Shown: positions 11,098 through 22,611 of the stretch, in pieces
How positions within the stretch are numbered: position 1 is the stretch's first letter
How the letters are laid out: every line of letters begins with the position of its first letter
Assembly (NCBI GenBank): GCA_905221605.1
Contig: CAJNDS010002254.1
Location: 384,032-448,031 of the forward strand
Length of the DNA stretch: 64,000 bases
Direction of reading: 5' to 3'
Source of the DNA: Symbiodinium natans
Taxonomy: Eukaryota; Sar; Dinophyceae; Suessiales; Symbiodiniaceae
Position numbers and translations under genes: made by a program
The notes under the pieces: generated by a model
Seen by the model: only the letters and a program-made list of their open reading frames with translations
What the model was told of the DNA's origin: nothing
The model's database searches: none

Positions 11098-11992
11098 TGA
11101 GACTGAGACTGAGAGCGAGAGCGAGAGTGAGAGCGACGGGGAGAGAGTGAGAGAGAGTGAGGGTTTACATGTGTCTGGAATATGGGAAATTTGTCTGGAG
11201 TTGGGCTTAGGCTTTGGGGGTTCAGGTGCCGGCGTTGAGGTTTCTTGGCAGGCTCCGAAAGGCAGAAAGGTCTGGAGCGTGCTGGTTTGGTCATGCTGCA
11301 TGATCACCACATCTTTGCTGCCATTGCATTGGACTGGGTTTTGCTTTTGCTGTGTCCACCACTCGTTGTAACTACGTTTCATCAGAACTTGCGCAAGTTT
11401 CGATGGGCTGTAGGTCTGAGGTACAGGATGTTTTGTGATGTCTTGAAGATTCGTGCTTCCAGCTCAGCACCACAAGGGGTGGTACTTTTGCCCCATCTAG
11501 AGCACATAGCTGCGCACCGGTTCTGCAAGCGCTGGCCCCTGGGTGGTGACCCTGTTGCTGAGCCCGGCAGGGATTGGTCTGCAAGCCATTCGGCCCAACC
11601 AGATCCTGCTGAGCACCTGCGCAGCTGAAGCTTGGCTCAGTGTCTCAGCCCTGAACACCACAAGCTTGCATCCCCTAATGATAAGGTCGCGCTGAGCCCT
11701 GCACCACAGCCTTCCCGAGTTTTCAGGTGCACTAAGTGACTGACCGACCCTTTTGAGACATAGCGAGATGGCCAGGGCTTGAAGTTGAAGATGTTGTCTA
11801 GCCTGGGGTCGTGCTTCAGCCTGAGGGTATGGCAGTGTATAATAAGGAGTGCACCTGGAAGCATAGCAGTCCCGACGGGCCCATGCATTTTGCCTTGACG
11901 GCCCCTCCGCGTCAAGCCGAGCCAGGCTCAACGGAGTCACACTGTCTCAAGCATTTTCTTTTTCTTTTCGCCATTTCTGCAAACTCCATGCG

Positions 11993-13741
11993 ATGGTGCA
12001 GGCCACAAACTGTGGGGCCATGGGAGTGGGCAGGAGGCTGGCACGCCGCACATGCCAAGCTGCTGCGATTCTGGCTATGACCTTCCTGCTAGACATCTCT
12101 GGCGGCAAGCAGTCGCTCTTCGTTCATTACGCAGGCTCCCTGCAGCAGAAGAGTGGAACTGTGAGGATGCGCCCCATGTGCACCACACTGCGGCCAAGGA
12201 CGGCCCGGCCGAGGACGGCCAGGGCAGTGCGGGAGCGCAGAGGTGGTGGCCAAAAGCCGCGCATTGGCGGGGGTGGCAGGGGTGGCCGGCGTGGTGGTGC
12301 TGGTGAGGGTGAGGCCAAAGCACTGACAACCAAGCTAAAGACGGCCGAACCCGCTGCAGCGATTCTCAGCTTAGTGTCAAAGGAGGTGGACGGGTCGATC
12401 TTCAATTACTTTCACATGGCGGCAACGTTGAATCGCTTGGCCAAGTTCAGCAAGCGCCGGCAGTTAAGCCCAGATGACATAACTAACCCTGTTTGGCCAA
12501 GACTGGTGACCCGACTGCGTGCCATGCTGAAGGATGGCATGCTCCCAGCACGGGCTACGGCACAGGTTCTTTGGGCCACGGGTGAGCTTCATGGCATTCT
12601 GTATGGCACGGTGGACGGATATGATGACCGGCTGTTGCTGGAACTAGTGAGGAACACGCAGAAAGTGGCAGGCGCCATGGATCCTCAGAGTCTCTCAAAC
12701 TGCCTTCTGGCACTTGCCAAGGAGGGGGATGCAATGCCAGATATGCACGCCACAGTGAAGTCCATTGCAGATCGCATACCGCACCAGGCAGATGGCATGA
12801 AGCCACAAGAGCTGTCAAACAGCTTGTGGGCAGCTGCCAAATTGCAAGATGCTGCACCACAAGTGCTGGGTGTTGTGCCCGCCATTGCGGAGCACTTAGC
12901 GTGCAAGGTGAGGGAACTTGATCCTCAACTCTTGTCAAATATCCTGTGGGCAGCTGCAAAGTTGCAAGATTCCGCCCCAGAGGTGCTGACAGCTGTGCCA
13001 GCCATCGCAGAGTGCATACCGCACAAGGTAGAAGGAATGATTCCTCAAGCCTTGTCGAACATCCTGTGGTCAGCTGCGAAGTTAGAAGAATGCGTGCCAC
13101 AGGTGATGACAGCTGTACCAGCCATCGCAGAGCGCATGTTGCACAAGGTGCGGGACTTCAATCCTCAGGATTTATCAAACAGCCTGTGGGCAGCTGCAAA
13201 TTTGCAAGATGCTGCACCGCAGGTGCTGACAGTCGTGCCTGCCATTGCAGAGCGCATACGGTGCCAGGTTCATGACATGATTCCTCAGGGGTTGGCGAAC
13301 ATTCTGTGGTCAGTTGCGAAGCTAGAGCATGCCGTGCCGCAGGTGCTGACCGCCGTGCCAGCCATCGCCGAGGGCATGCCACTCAAGGCGAAAGAATTGG
13401 ACCCGCAAGAGTTGTCAATCAGTCTGTGGGCAGCTGCGAAATTGCAAAATGCCGCACCCGTGGTGCTGACAGCCGTGCCAGCCATTGTCGACCGCATGCC
13501 GGACACGGTGAAGGAATTTGATCCTCAGGGTCTGTCTAACAGCTTGTGGGCAGCTGCGAAGTTGAAGGACGCAGCACCAGAAGTCCTTGCGGCAGTGCCA
13601 GCCCTTGTGGCCCAGATTCCTTTTGCTATGTCGGCAATGGCACCCTCATCATTGCAGATGTCCTTGTGGGCGGCCTCAGAGCTCGGAGAGGACGACTTGG
13701 CGGCCCAACTTCAGAAGGAGCTCGGCCGACGGAAGCGCTGA
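11993..13741 (+). CDS. OPR-like 40-residue helical repeat protein, probably organelle RNA-binding
   Basis: A 582-residue intronless protein. Residues 12-36 combine basic residues with a hydrophobic stretch (AAAILAMTFLL), compatible with a signal or transit region, and residues 60-106 are rich in R and G (RGG-like). From residue 231 to the end, nine repeats of exactly 40 residues share PQxLSNxLWAAAKLQ, then APQVLTAVPAIAE. The invariant proline falls at 231, 271, 311, 351, 391, 431, 471, 511 and 551; the first and last units are degenerate or partial. This matches the PQxLxNxLWAxAKL core of octotricopeptide-like (OPR/FASTK-like) repeats, which bind RNA in chloroplasts or mitochondria. No RAP domain or nuclease follows. 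Two unit types appear: MIPQ...LWSxAKLE (351, 431) among DPQ...LWAAAKLQ units. The first ATG is used, but a downstream start is possible. Confidence 0.75.
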   Translation: MVQATNCGAMGVGRRLARRTCQAAAILAMTFLLDISGGKQSLFVHYAGSLQQKSGTVRMRPMCTTLRPRTARPRTARAVRERRGGGQKPRIGGGGRGGRRGGAGEGEAKALTTKLKTAEPAAAILSLVSKEVDGSIFNYFHMAATLNRLAKFSKRRQLSPDDITNPVWPRLVTRLRAMLKDGMLPARATAQVLWATGELHGILYGTVDGYDDRLLLELVRNTQKVAGAMDPQSLSNCLLALAKEGDAMPDMHATVKSIADRIPHQADGMKPQELSNSLWAAAKLQDAAPQVLGVVPAIAEHLACKVRELDPQLLSNILWAAAKLQDSAPEVLTAVPAIAECIPHKVEGMIPQALSNILWSAAKLEECVPQVMTAVPAIAERMLHKVRDFNPQDLSNSLWAAANLQDAAPQVLTVVPAIAERIRCQVHDMIPQGLANILWSVAKLEHAVPQVLTAVPAIAEGMPLKAKELDPQELSISLWAAAKLQNAAPVVLTAVPAIVDRMPDTVKEFDPQGLSNSLWAAAKLKDAAPEVLAAVPALVAQIPFAMSAMAPSSLQMSLWAASELGEDDLAAQLQKELGRRKR

Positions 13742-16700
13742 GCCGCTCCGGATTTCAGGACCTTCGGCTCCGCAGGCCGAAGCCCGGGGCGTTGGCTTGT
13801 GGAAATCATTGCTTGATCCATTGGCAGTTAGCATTTGCCGGGGCTTGGCGGATGAAGTGCCATGTGCAATGCATCCAGCTGGTAGAGAGAGAGAGAGAGA
13901 ATATTTTGACGCGTGTAGCGCAGCAGAGGTCTAGCAGTTTTCTACATCACCGACTTCCGCCGCCATGCCCAGACACCACAAGCAAACACAAGCCCCAGCT
14001 GCCAACTGAAGCCCAGTTTTGGTAATGTGTCTTTTTTGGCCGCGGCTGTGGGTTCTGCTTTGCACGGCTCTGCACCGGCCCGGCACAGTGCTCCCCCGGA
14101 TGCACGGCAAGGGTTGAGTGCACTGACGTGGAAAGTGGCCCAGTGGCCGCTCGGCCCTCCATTGTGACAGTTCGGAACTCTAAAGTTCTAAAGGAAGCCT
14201 CGTGCCGAATGCAGCAGCCATGGGCCTAGTGCTGTGTTTGGTTCCACAAGGTCCAGCAACGCCCAAAAGACAGCGCTGCACGAAGGCTTCTTAACCTTTT
14301 TTGAATGCTTGTGGACCCGCAGCTGTAGAGAGCAGAGAAAAAAGACGCAGCCCTCTAAACGCCTGCAAAGCTGCATTTGACGCGGGCTTGCATTTTCCAA
14401 GCATCACTTCGGATGTCCCCTGAACCCCAAGCCCTAAACCCCTTTTAGATGCCCAAAACTCAAGGATCACCAAGCCCCACGCTCCCAAGGCCTGCCAGGG
14501 TGTCTGGGAGCTCGCGGGCGTGTCTTGGGAAGCAACGTTCCGAGATGTCTGAGGCTTTCGGGTTTGCAGGGTTTACCAGGATCTTTTTTTTTTCGGGTTT
14601 ACAAGGGTTTACAGGTTGATACGGCTTCCAGGGCCCAGGGTTTAGAGGGCTTATAGGGCATACGGGTCTTATAGGGCTTGTAGGGTTTATAAGTTTTTAG
14701 GGTATAGAGTTTTAGGGCTGATTCCCTGCAGGGCCCAGCAAAGCCCCAAGCCCTCAAAATCCGGAAGGCCACATCCTTGTACTCGTTGAACACTTCGACA
14801 TGCTTCTTTGGCCAGAGTGTGCAGAAAAACCACTGTGTCCAATGACACAGGAGTGTATCGGAGCGCAGCTTCAGGCGCTCTTCGATGGTGCGGCGGCCGT
14901 GGGCACTGCACTGGACCGGCCTCCGGGCAAAAAGTCTCCCAGAAACCACGGTGGCCCTTCAGAACAGGCCATGTACTGATTGTGGAGTGTGTACCTAGCA
15001 CCAGTACCAATGGCATGTGACATTAAGCGACCCTATTCCGACCTCAAGTTGGTTTAAGCTCTCCCATGAACCCATGTCACATTGCAAAAAAGCCAAGGAT
15101 CAGCCGCAACGCGCAGCTCAGCGTTTTCCAAGACTCTGGACGTTGGAAGAGGGCGGCGGAGCCTCAGCCAAGCAACTATTCTTGTGGGCTGAGGCTTTCG
15201 AAGAGTTTTCGGTATCCAGAGGCAGAGGTTCAAGTACAGCTTGCTGCTGGAGAGGATGATTGGAAAGCAGCTGTGGAATGAACTCAGGTTAGAATAGCAG
15301 ACGGGCGCTTTGCCTCATAAGCCGTGCAGCTCAAACTTCTGACCTGCTTCTGCTCTCAGGAACTTGCTGGCCGTCATTCTCCGGATACTGCAGGCGTGGA
15401 CACCTTCAGCCTTTGTTTCATCCCGTTCGTCCTTTTTCTTTAATGCAAACCATCAGCTGAACTTTGGCACAGCCAACACGGGCCTTGGCTTGACTCAAGC
15501 ACAATGAACATCTGCCGCGATCGTGTGGCCAAGTTCCCGATCTTCCAAGCTCGTTGCAGCTGACCTTGCTTTGCATTCCATGCGCGCTACACCGGGGTTC
15601 CACGCCCCGATGACCCTGAAGCATCAGTGCATCCTGCCATAAATGCTAGCTCCGGAAAGCGAGACTTCTTCAGCCAAGGCTGCAACGCGGTGGCAAGTGC
15701 ACCTGGGCTACAAGTAGCAGCTTTATATGCGAGCCATGTATCCTTAGTCGAGTCGAGGGACGAGGTCTGAGCAAGGTCCCGCATGACACGCGGTATGGAC
15801 ATGTCGGCGTACACGATGGACCTGTAGTGGATGGCCTTTCTGCAATCGGTGGACCTCATGCCTGGTTACTAGCATTGTAACCCCTCAAACCCCACAGACC
15901 TGAGCTGGCCATCATCCTCTTCGAGCTCGAAACATCTGTTCAGAGTTTTTTTTGTGCCCAAGAGCACTGGCGCCCCAGGCTTGCGAGCATTGGGGTCTCT
16001 GGGTGCAGGCAGCGTGGGCTTCGAAATTAGGACATGTCAGGGGCGCCCGCTGTCTCGGCGCACTGTCTTTTGGGATCTCCCAGGGTTGTCGATCTGCATG
16101 GCTACATCGCAAGGTCTTGAGTGACAGGTCAGCTTCCGGATCTTCCTTGAACCGCAGGTAGATGGCCTTAACGGCATTAAGCCTTGCACTAGGGCCGCAA
16201 CCTGGCCACGGGTATCCAAGCGCAAGCTCGGAGGTTCCAAATCCCGCTGCCATTCAGATGGGAAACCGTTTGATTTACATCAACCCTACAATCGTATGGT
16301 TTCTGACTGGTCTGAAGGCTATGTGGCAAGAGAAAGTGCTCACGCAGAGACCCACATGGCATGAGCGCCCTGTGAGAACCCCTGGCCGAACCTGTCAAAC
16401 GTCCAAAATTTAGACATCTTTCCGAAAACTCAAGGGAGCCGCTGTGCTTCTACAGCTTACAGCGCACTTCGCCCTGTCCCTGCAGAGGCGGTGGCCTTGA
16501 TGAGAAGCCCCTCGCCTCAGTGGTTGTTGGAGGAGGGAAGGGGGGAGCTGTTTGCTCCAAACCAGGGTCGGTCCTTCTTGTTTGTAAGGCACTCGTGTGC
16601 AAAGAGCGGCCTAGAAAAAGGATGCCCTTAGTCATTCAAGTCGACGCCTGGTCTGGGCCCTATCGGAAGCGACGGCCAGATCAAGTTCAATTCCCTTTCA

Positions 16701-16762
16701 GCCCTGCAACCCTAAACCCCAAACCCTACACCCCAAAGCGGGGATGCCTTGCCCCGTGGAGC
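13742..16762. other. Mostly non-coding
   Basis: Contains a short GA run (13885-13900) and degenerate TTTAGGG words. The minus-strand frames at 15587-15859 (90 codons) and 15912-16253 have protein-like composition but no recognised motif and no clear splice sites, so I do not call them. A plus-strand stretch at 14850-14990 is equally ambiguous. Confidence 0.35.
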
Positions 16763-16981
16763 ATGGCTAGACGGGTGGCAAAAAAGAAAGCGGGGCGTCT
16801 TGCCCAAGTCCAAGGAATGGCCGTCGAGTCTGTCCGGCCGGATACGATTACAGCGAACAGCATCATCAGCTGTGGGGAGACCCATGCCGTGGTTAAGGGT
16901 TTAGGGTGGTTGGTGCAGATGTCGTGCCGTGAAGCTGCTGTGTTCCGTTTGCCTCACAAAACTTGGGAGTGGCCCGTATGA
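16763..16981 (+). pseudogene. PPR-like remnant
   Basis: The frame encodes a basic stretch (MARRVAKKKAGR) and then one PPR-like unit at about 16817-16915 with VRPDTITANSIIS, matching the PPR core PDxxTYNxxIS. The usual cysteine-glutamate turn is altered and the unit runs into telomere-like text. The basic stretch shares the nucleotide word GGGTGGCAAAAAA with the telomere junctions near 18530 and 53820. Probably a decayed PPR gene piece. Confidence 0.4.
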
Positions 16982-18452
16982 GGAAGTTTTGGGATTGTAG
17001 AGGGCTGCTTGTTTGAGTTAAGTAAGGTGTAGAGGGGTTACAGAGGGCAGTCGCATTAAGAGTCCCTTCTAGGGGGCCTCAGCAACTATTGCTATGGCCT
17101 CGGGTTATTTCTTCGGGGTGGACGTTCGTGGGCCGAGCCGTTTAAGAGGTACTGCTGCGCCTTCAGGGTTTGTGCCTCTATACCTTAGCCCTTTGTTCGT
17201 AACAAGTTTTTTGGGCAGCGTTGCCGGCTCATCTTCCCAGGCTCTTCCCTCTTCATAAACGGAAAGTCGTCCTGGCCTTCCTCCTTCTGTAAGTTTGAGG
17301 AAGCAGGGCATTTGGACCCTGGCCGGGCGACTGCTGCAGAGCTTTTCGTTGAGCCCGCGGCCTCAGCAGAGGGGGTATTTAATTTCGCGCAGCCTCCAAG
17401 GTGTTTCAGAGGGAGTTACATTCAGCTTTTGAAAGCTTCGGGACTTCAGACCTCACAGAACAACGGCTGGAACTCGAAGGCTCAAGCAACTACGACCCCT
17501 GATGCCCCAAAGATCTCGAGACCCTTGAAGATGTTGTGTCCCTTAGCCTCTTTCATTGTTGGCCAAGCGTGCTCGTGCCTGTAAAAGGCTGCGCCAGGTC
17601 ATAATTTCGAGTAGCTGCAACACTCGCCGTCCCTGCTACTCCCAGAACCCACCCGTGCGAAACTCCCCCCGGAGTCAACCAGCTGGCCAAGGTCCAAGCC
17701 CTGTGACGTTTGCAGCCACCATCAGCTCTGCTGGGAAGGTGGGTCTGGGGACCTTGTGTGGCGGCTCTTCGCCTCAGTAAGATACGAACCTGCATTTTTT
17801 TCATGGGCCTCACGCGGCGAGAGCGCTCACTAAGCTGCAGCTCTTCAACAGGGGGCAAGCTGCGAAGTATCTCCCGACAATAGCCAGGGCAGCCAGGGGT
17901 GCTTAAGCCTGAGCCACCCCCTAAACTTCCCTCAACCAAGCCCAGGGGTGAAACCTTGGGCTGATCAGGGGGCCAGGGGAGGGGGAGGCCAAAGGGAGGT
18001 TTCAAGGAATCCCTGTGTAGTCTTCTTGTTTCTCTCACATGTTTAAGCGAGTGATTACGGGGCTTCATTCAACAACCGGGCTTTCAGGAGGGCTTTGATG
18101 CAGGTGCTGCAGGCGTGATCTTGCCAGCTCGCACCGAAAGCCTGGATATCTTAAACCGAGCTGCACACGCTATAGCGTTCCGTGGCGTGCAACGGACCAA
18201 AGCCCACAGGAGCAAGGCGGGGTTCCGGTTGTGGAACCCCGCTGTCTGTAGTTCTGAAAGGCCAGGGGGGATACTTTGAAAAAGCCCCAACAAAGGTCGC
18301 AGTTTTTGTATCTCCTTAGAGGTGTCCTTTGCCAATCTCGCAGTTTTTCAGTTTGGGCTCAAGCTGGCAGCTGGCCTCCGGTGGTTGCACTTGCGGTTGC
18401 CTCACACCCGGGCACACGGCCGCGTGTCGGAGTTTGAGAGCAGTTGGGCCTT

Positions 18453-18491
18453 TACCCTAAACCCTAAACCCTAAACCCTAAACCCTAAACC
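18453..18491 (-). repeat. Telomere-like array, CCCTAAA on plus strand
   Basis: Five to six perfect units. Confidence 0.9.
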
Positions 18492-18524
18492 CGGTCCCTG
18501 CAATGTGGCCACAGTGTCAGCTAG

Positions 18525-18573
18525 GCGGGTGGCAAAAAAACCCTAAACCCTAAACCCAAAACCCTAAACCCTA
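18525..18573 (+). repeat. GCGGGTGGC-A7 junction followed by CCCTAAA units
   Basis: GCGGGTGGCAAAAAAA is followed at once by CCCTAAACCCTAAACCC. The same arrangement, with ten A, occurs at 53817-53893, downstream of the RNA-virus-like ORF. A shared poly(A)-like junction suggests a common insertion or repair mechanism. Confidence 0.6.
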
Positions 18574-20661
18574 ACGGGCGCCTCTTGCCCTGCAGCTGGG
18601 GTGCTATAAGCTGTGCCCTTTGTTCTAGAAATTTTCTGAGAGATGCCCGGGCGGTCCCCGGGCGCAAGGGTAGGGTGTTCAGGGCTCTTAAGCCTCCCTC
18701 AAGAGACCCGTTCCTCTTTGCCGCCTCAAGATGACATGCCGGCAGGAAAGACCAGAAGGACACTCAAACAATCGGTGCGAAAGCCTTCGGCAATCATCCG
18801 TAGCTGTTCAGCGGAGTTGGGTCGGAGAACTCTAGGACCCCTCTTGACCCAGCGACCTTCGAGCATGGACGTCTCAGGCTGCAATGGACGTCGTTTCTGT
18901 GACGCAGCAGGACAGGCTGCTACCCCTTGAAACCTTGCGACTCTGGGTTTCTCAGACTTGTTTGCAGCTTCCAGAGGGCTGTGGGCCCTTGAGGACAAGC
19001 TGCTAGATGCAGTCTCGGCGATCAATGAGGCCAAAACAAAGGAAACCAGTTTAGAGTTTAGGGTTTAGGGCGGGAGCATAGCCAAGCTCGTTGCAAAAGG
19101 GCTTGAGGCACTCGAATACTTGCGATACTCTTGCTATACATCCTTTCGTGGTAACTTAGTTCCAGCTCTTGAACTGAACAGCAACCCAGCAGATCAGGAG
19201 CATCTCGGCCACGCGGCATGTGCCGGGCCCGACGCCCCTGAAAAGCGCAACCCCCAAACGATCCTCTGAGAAAGGAGTCAGGAATCGGATGGGTATGCAA
19301 TGCACCCGCCTTTCGGCGCCATGTACTTAACAATCACCCTGCCACCTGGCAACCCCGAACCCTACACCTTAAGAAATTTTAGGGGTAGTACTTCGAAATA
19401 ATTTGTATTTTTAGAAATAAGATTTTACACGGGGGGGCCAAGTTCAGCATAGAGCCAAACCCTAAAGGTGCACGGCCCTGGGCTGGGTTTCGCCTAACTC
19501 TGCGGGAGCGAAGAGAAACGCTCCCAAAAATCGGTGCCTAAACCTCTCTGCCCCTTCAACCCTTTAAATGCCCTCCTGCCCCTAACCCCTAGAAACAAAA
19601 AACCTTGGGGCAGGTGGCCGAAAGCCTGCAGCGCCGGCTCCAAACGGAGGTGCCTTTGTTGGGGCTGAAAGCGAGTTTGGAGTTTAAGTTTAAGTAATAA
19701 GGCTTAGACTTAGGCGTTTTGGGAGGTCGGGGAGAAGGGGGGGGGTGGGGGGTGGGCGGGATAAGGTCCGGAGTGAGGCTTTCTAAATGCTTGCAGATTA
19801 GTTCAAAGAAACAGGCTGAGGCTTTGGACTTCTGCCTGTTGTGGACTTGGCGTTAGCCTGTGAAACCAGGCCTCAGTCGGCTGCGTCACATAAAGTAAGC
19901 AAGTTGCTCCACAAACCATCCGGTTCCGCGTTGAATCCTTGTTGTCTCTACAAGATACCTACTGCTCGTCGTGACTGCGTGCCTGGTGAGAGACTGGTGC
20001 AGCCTTCTCCTGTGCTGCGCGTCCTGTCACTGAGGCCTGCAGCGAGTCGGTTGACCTCACCAACGCGCACAACATCGCACAGCCCATGGGTCGGAAAGGC
20101 ATGCCCTAAAGTGACCACAGTTGAAAAGCAAGGTTACTCCCCACCTACCATAGCCTACCATGATTCAGAGGTTAAGGAGCTCGCATCTGCATCGCGCAAA
20201 GGGTTGCACTTTTTCTTCGGACAGAGATTACACATGCAGGGAGGGAGGTTACAAATGGCGGGTTGAGAGGAGGGCCAACCCTAAACCCTAGAAGGCATCG
20301 ACACAGGGGTAACCTGGGGGCACGGCCACGACCCAAGCCCTGACCGAGAGAAGTTCATCGAACTCCATTTACAACATCCTTGTAAGCCCTCGGTTTAGGG
20401 TTTAGGGGTTTAGAGTCCCCCAGAACTGAGAGTTCATGCACGACTCAGGATCGTTCAGGGGGTCGGCTTCATGGTGCTCGCCATGTGGCTGCTTGGTGGA
20501 TATCCATCTTCCGTCAGTCCACCCGAAGTGCATTGTAGAACCTTGAAACTTTAGTAGGATTATAGCCGCCCAAAGCCAGAAACCCCCAAATCCGCCGAAG
20601 CAGCTCAGGCTGATCTTCGCCAACAACTCCAAGGTTGCCGTCGCTCAGACTCTTGGCTCCC
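18574..20661. other. Non-coding
   Basis: No supported gene. Contains a G-rich run at 19737-19757 and scattered telomere-like words. Confidence 0.4.
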
Positions 20662-20663
20662 CA

Positions 20664-20753
20664 GGTTTAGGGTTTAGGGTTTAGGGTTTAGGGTTTAGGG
20701 TTTAGGCTTTAGGGTTTGGGGTTTGGGGTTTGGGGTTTGGGGTTTGGGGTTTA
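20664..20753 (+). repeat. Telomere-like array with TTTGGGG variants
   Basis: Six TTTAGGG units, one TTTAGGC variant, then five consecutive TTTGGGG units and a final TTTAG. The block of identical variants shows local tandem expansion after integration. Confidence 0.9.
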
Positions 20754-21551
20754 GTGAAAGTCCTAGCTAGACTTCGAGTCCCGGCAGCCTCCTCAGTCCG
20801 TGCTTAAAAGGGTTTGGGTTAATATAGGGGGTCGGAAGAATTACTCATAGCATTCACCTTGGGGTCCCTACACGCTCATACTTTAATAACCCCAACAAGC
20901 CACATTCGATTTCTTAAGGCCCCTATGCCTAGGGCGACCAGAGACTCCTCTACCCCCCGTATGAAGGGAAGGGGGGAAGTCCATGAATGAACTGCGCGAA
21001 AAGACAACCCAAGGCCTCCGGCCCATCAAAACCCCCGGACTTGAACGAATTTACTTGCCATTCCAAGCCAATCGTTGGGACTCGACTTCACTCCCCACCG
21101 CAACCTGCACTGCCACACTACAACGCAATGAAATACCAGCCGGCGTCAACCCACCCTTTCGCAAGAATCAGGTTGATCCTGGAAGATCGTTTGTTCATGT
21201 CAATATCATGAAGTGCCAAGCCAGGAAAGCCCCCCTGGAGCAGCGTCATGCGATCTGCGCCACGATCAGTACAGCCGTGGCTCTTTTCTCTGGCTTCTGT
21301 GGCTGCGAGGGGGGGCCAGGGGGGGGCTTAGGTTTGGCGAGGGTCTGGCTCTGGAATCTTGAGTGTTCATGGTTGGGGGTTGACTTCTGGGTGCCAAGGT
21401 CATCTACGGCTTGCAGGGCTTTGCGGTTTGGCATCTAGTCTTCGGGGGCATCTTGGAGCGGAGGTCTGGCAGAACCAGAGAGAGCTGGACGGGATGGGAG
21501 GGAAGGAGGGAGAGAGAGGGAGGGATGAAACTGCTTTGGGTCCCTTGCCCA

Positions 21552-21655
21552 AGGCTTCTTCAACATCCTTCAGCTCACGGCCATCGACGACTTCGACCTT
21601 CCGGGGCGGCAGAACAACTTCACGCTGAACCTGTCCCGACCCATTGATCCTTGGG
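21552..21655 (+). CDS. Candidate exon of unknown protein (possibly membrane protein gene)
   Basis: After CCCAAG the frame encodes FFNILQLTAIDDFDLPG and then a hydrophilic stretch with NFTLNLSRPID. It has G/C third positions and no stop, unlike the surrounding repeat-rich DNA. I do not recognise the family. It may belong with the hydrophobic exons at 22541-25434. Confidence 0.35.
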
Positions 21656-21939
21656 CGAGTCCTTGTGTTATTTGGGGAGGGAGTAAGGAGAAGCTGAACA
21701 GCCCCCCGTACACTAAGCTGTCATAGGGTTGCATTACGAAACGCAGACTGGAGTTGAGATCCGAAACAAGGCCCGCACCCTTAACCCTAAACCCTAAACC
21801 CGAGCCCCGCAAGGGAGACCCACGCCCATATGGTTTTTATGCCGTTCTTGCTGCTGTTGCTTCAATCAAAATCATCGTGTCGCCGCGGGGCCCTCTCCCA
21901 TCAACGCAGACACTCCCCCCCTCTCCTCCGGCCTTGCGT

Positions 21940-22060
21940 CATGTGGTCAGTTCTCTAAATTATGGCCCCAGCTGCCAGCTTGGGTACCCTGAATATTGAG
22001 GCCGCCTTAATCATTCTCAAGACCAAAAAAGGGGCCATAGTCTAGAGAAGAGGCCATATG
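21940..22060. mobile_element. Foldback MITE, about 121 bp
   Basis: The ends are imperfect inverted repeats of about 30 bp: left CATGTGGTCAGTTCTCTA then TATGGCCCC, right the complement of CATATGGCCTCTTCTCTA then TATGGCCCC. It has no coding capacity. Confidence 0.6.
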
Positions 22061-22540
22061 GTTTTTTTCGATATAAGGGAACCTTAAAATAGACCCCCCC
22101 ACATAGCAGGATTCCCTTAATAGGGGCCCCAACAAGGTACGGGACCTAAGGTACCCCTTGTTTTCGCCATGCCAGCCCTCAAGACCTAAGGAGTGGATTC
22201 TCACGTGCCCGATCATGCAGCTCAAGCTCGTCGTCCTTGCAGGTGGGCACGCACGTGTCGCGAGCCAGTTCGATCCAGTTCGGGTTCAGAGAAGCGCTTT
22301 GCGTTTGGGGTGGGGGGGTGCTGGGGATTTGTTCGGCTGTTGCGAGCCCAGCTCAGATGTCACGTTTCGGAAGCCGAACTTCCGGATCCTGGTGCGGACA
22401 GGTGTTTGATGGACTTGCTGAGGGGAGAGGGGTGGGCGGGGAGGGGTGTCAAGTTCTGTTCTGTACTGGTATTTCCCAAGACCTTGCGAGAGAAAAAACG
22501 CCCCCCCGAAGGCTGAAGCCCTCCTGGCAGGTGCCCGGGT

Positions 22541-22611
22541 GCCGAGCTACCGCCGCTTCATGATGCCTCTCATCTCCGTGTCCGTGCTCCTTTGCGGCCC
22601 CTTCGTCCAAA
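22541..22611 (+). CDS. Candidate exon, hydrophobic segment
   Basis: Encodes YRRFMMPLISVSVLLCGPF, a basic patch followed by a hydrophobic helix of transmembrane character. Preceded by TGGCAGG (3' splice-like). Unknown family. Confidence 0.3.

Noticed and set aside
11993-13741. Several antisense and shifted frames across the OPR-like gene
   Set aside because: They mirror the 120-bp repeat of the true gene and have no independent support.
15587-16253. Two minus-strand frames with protein-like composition
   Set aside because: No recognised motif, no clear splice sites, and no neighbouring exons in support; left uncalled.
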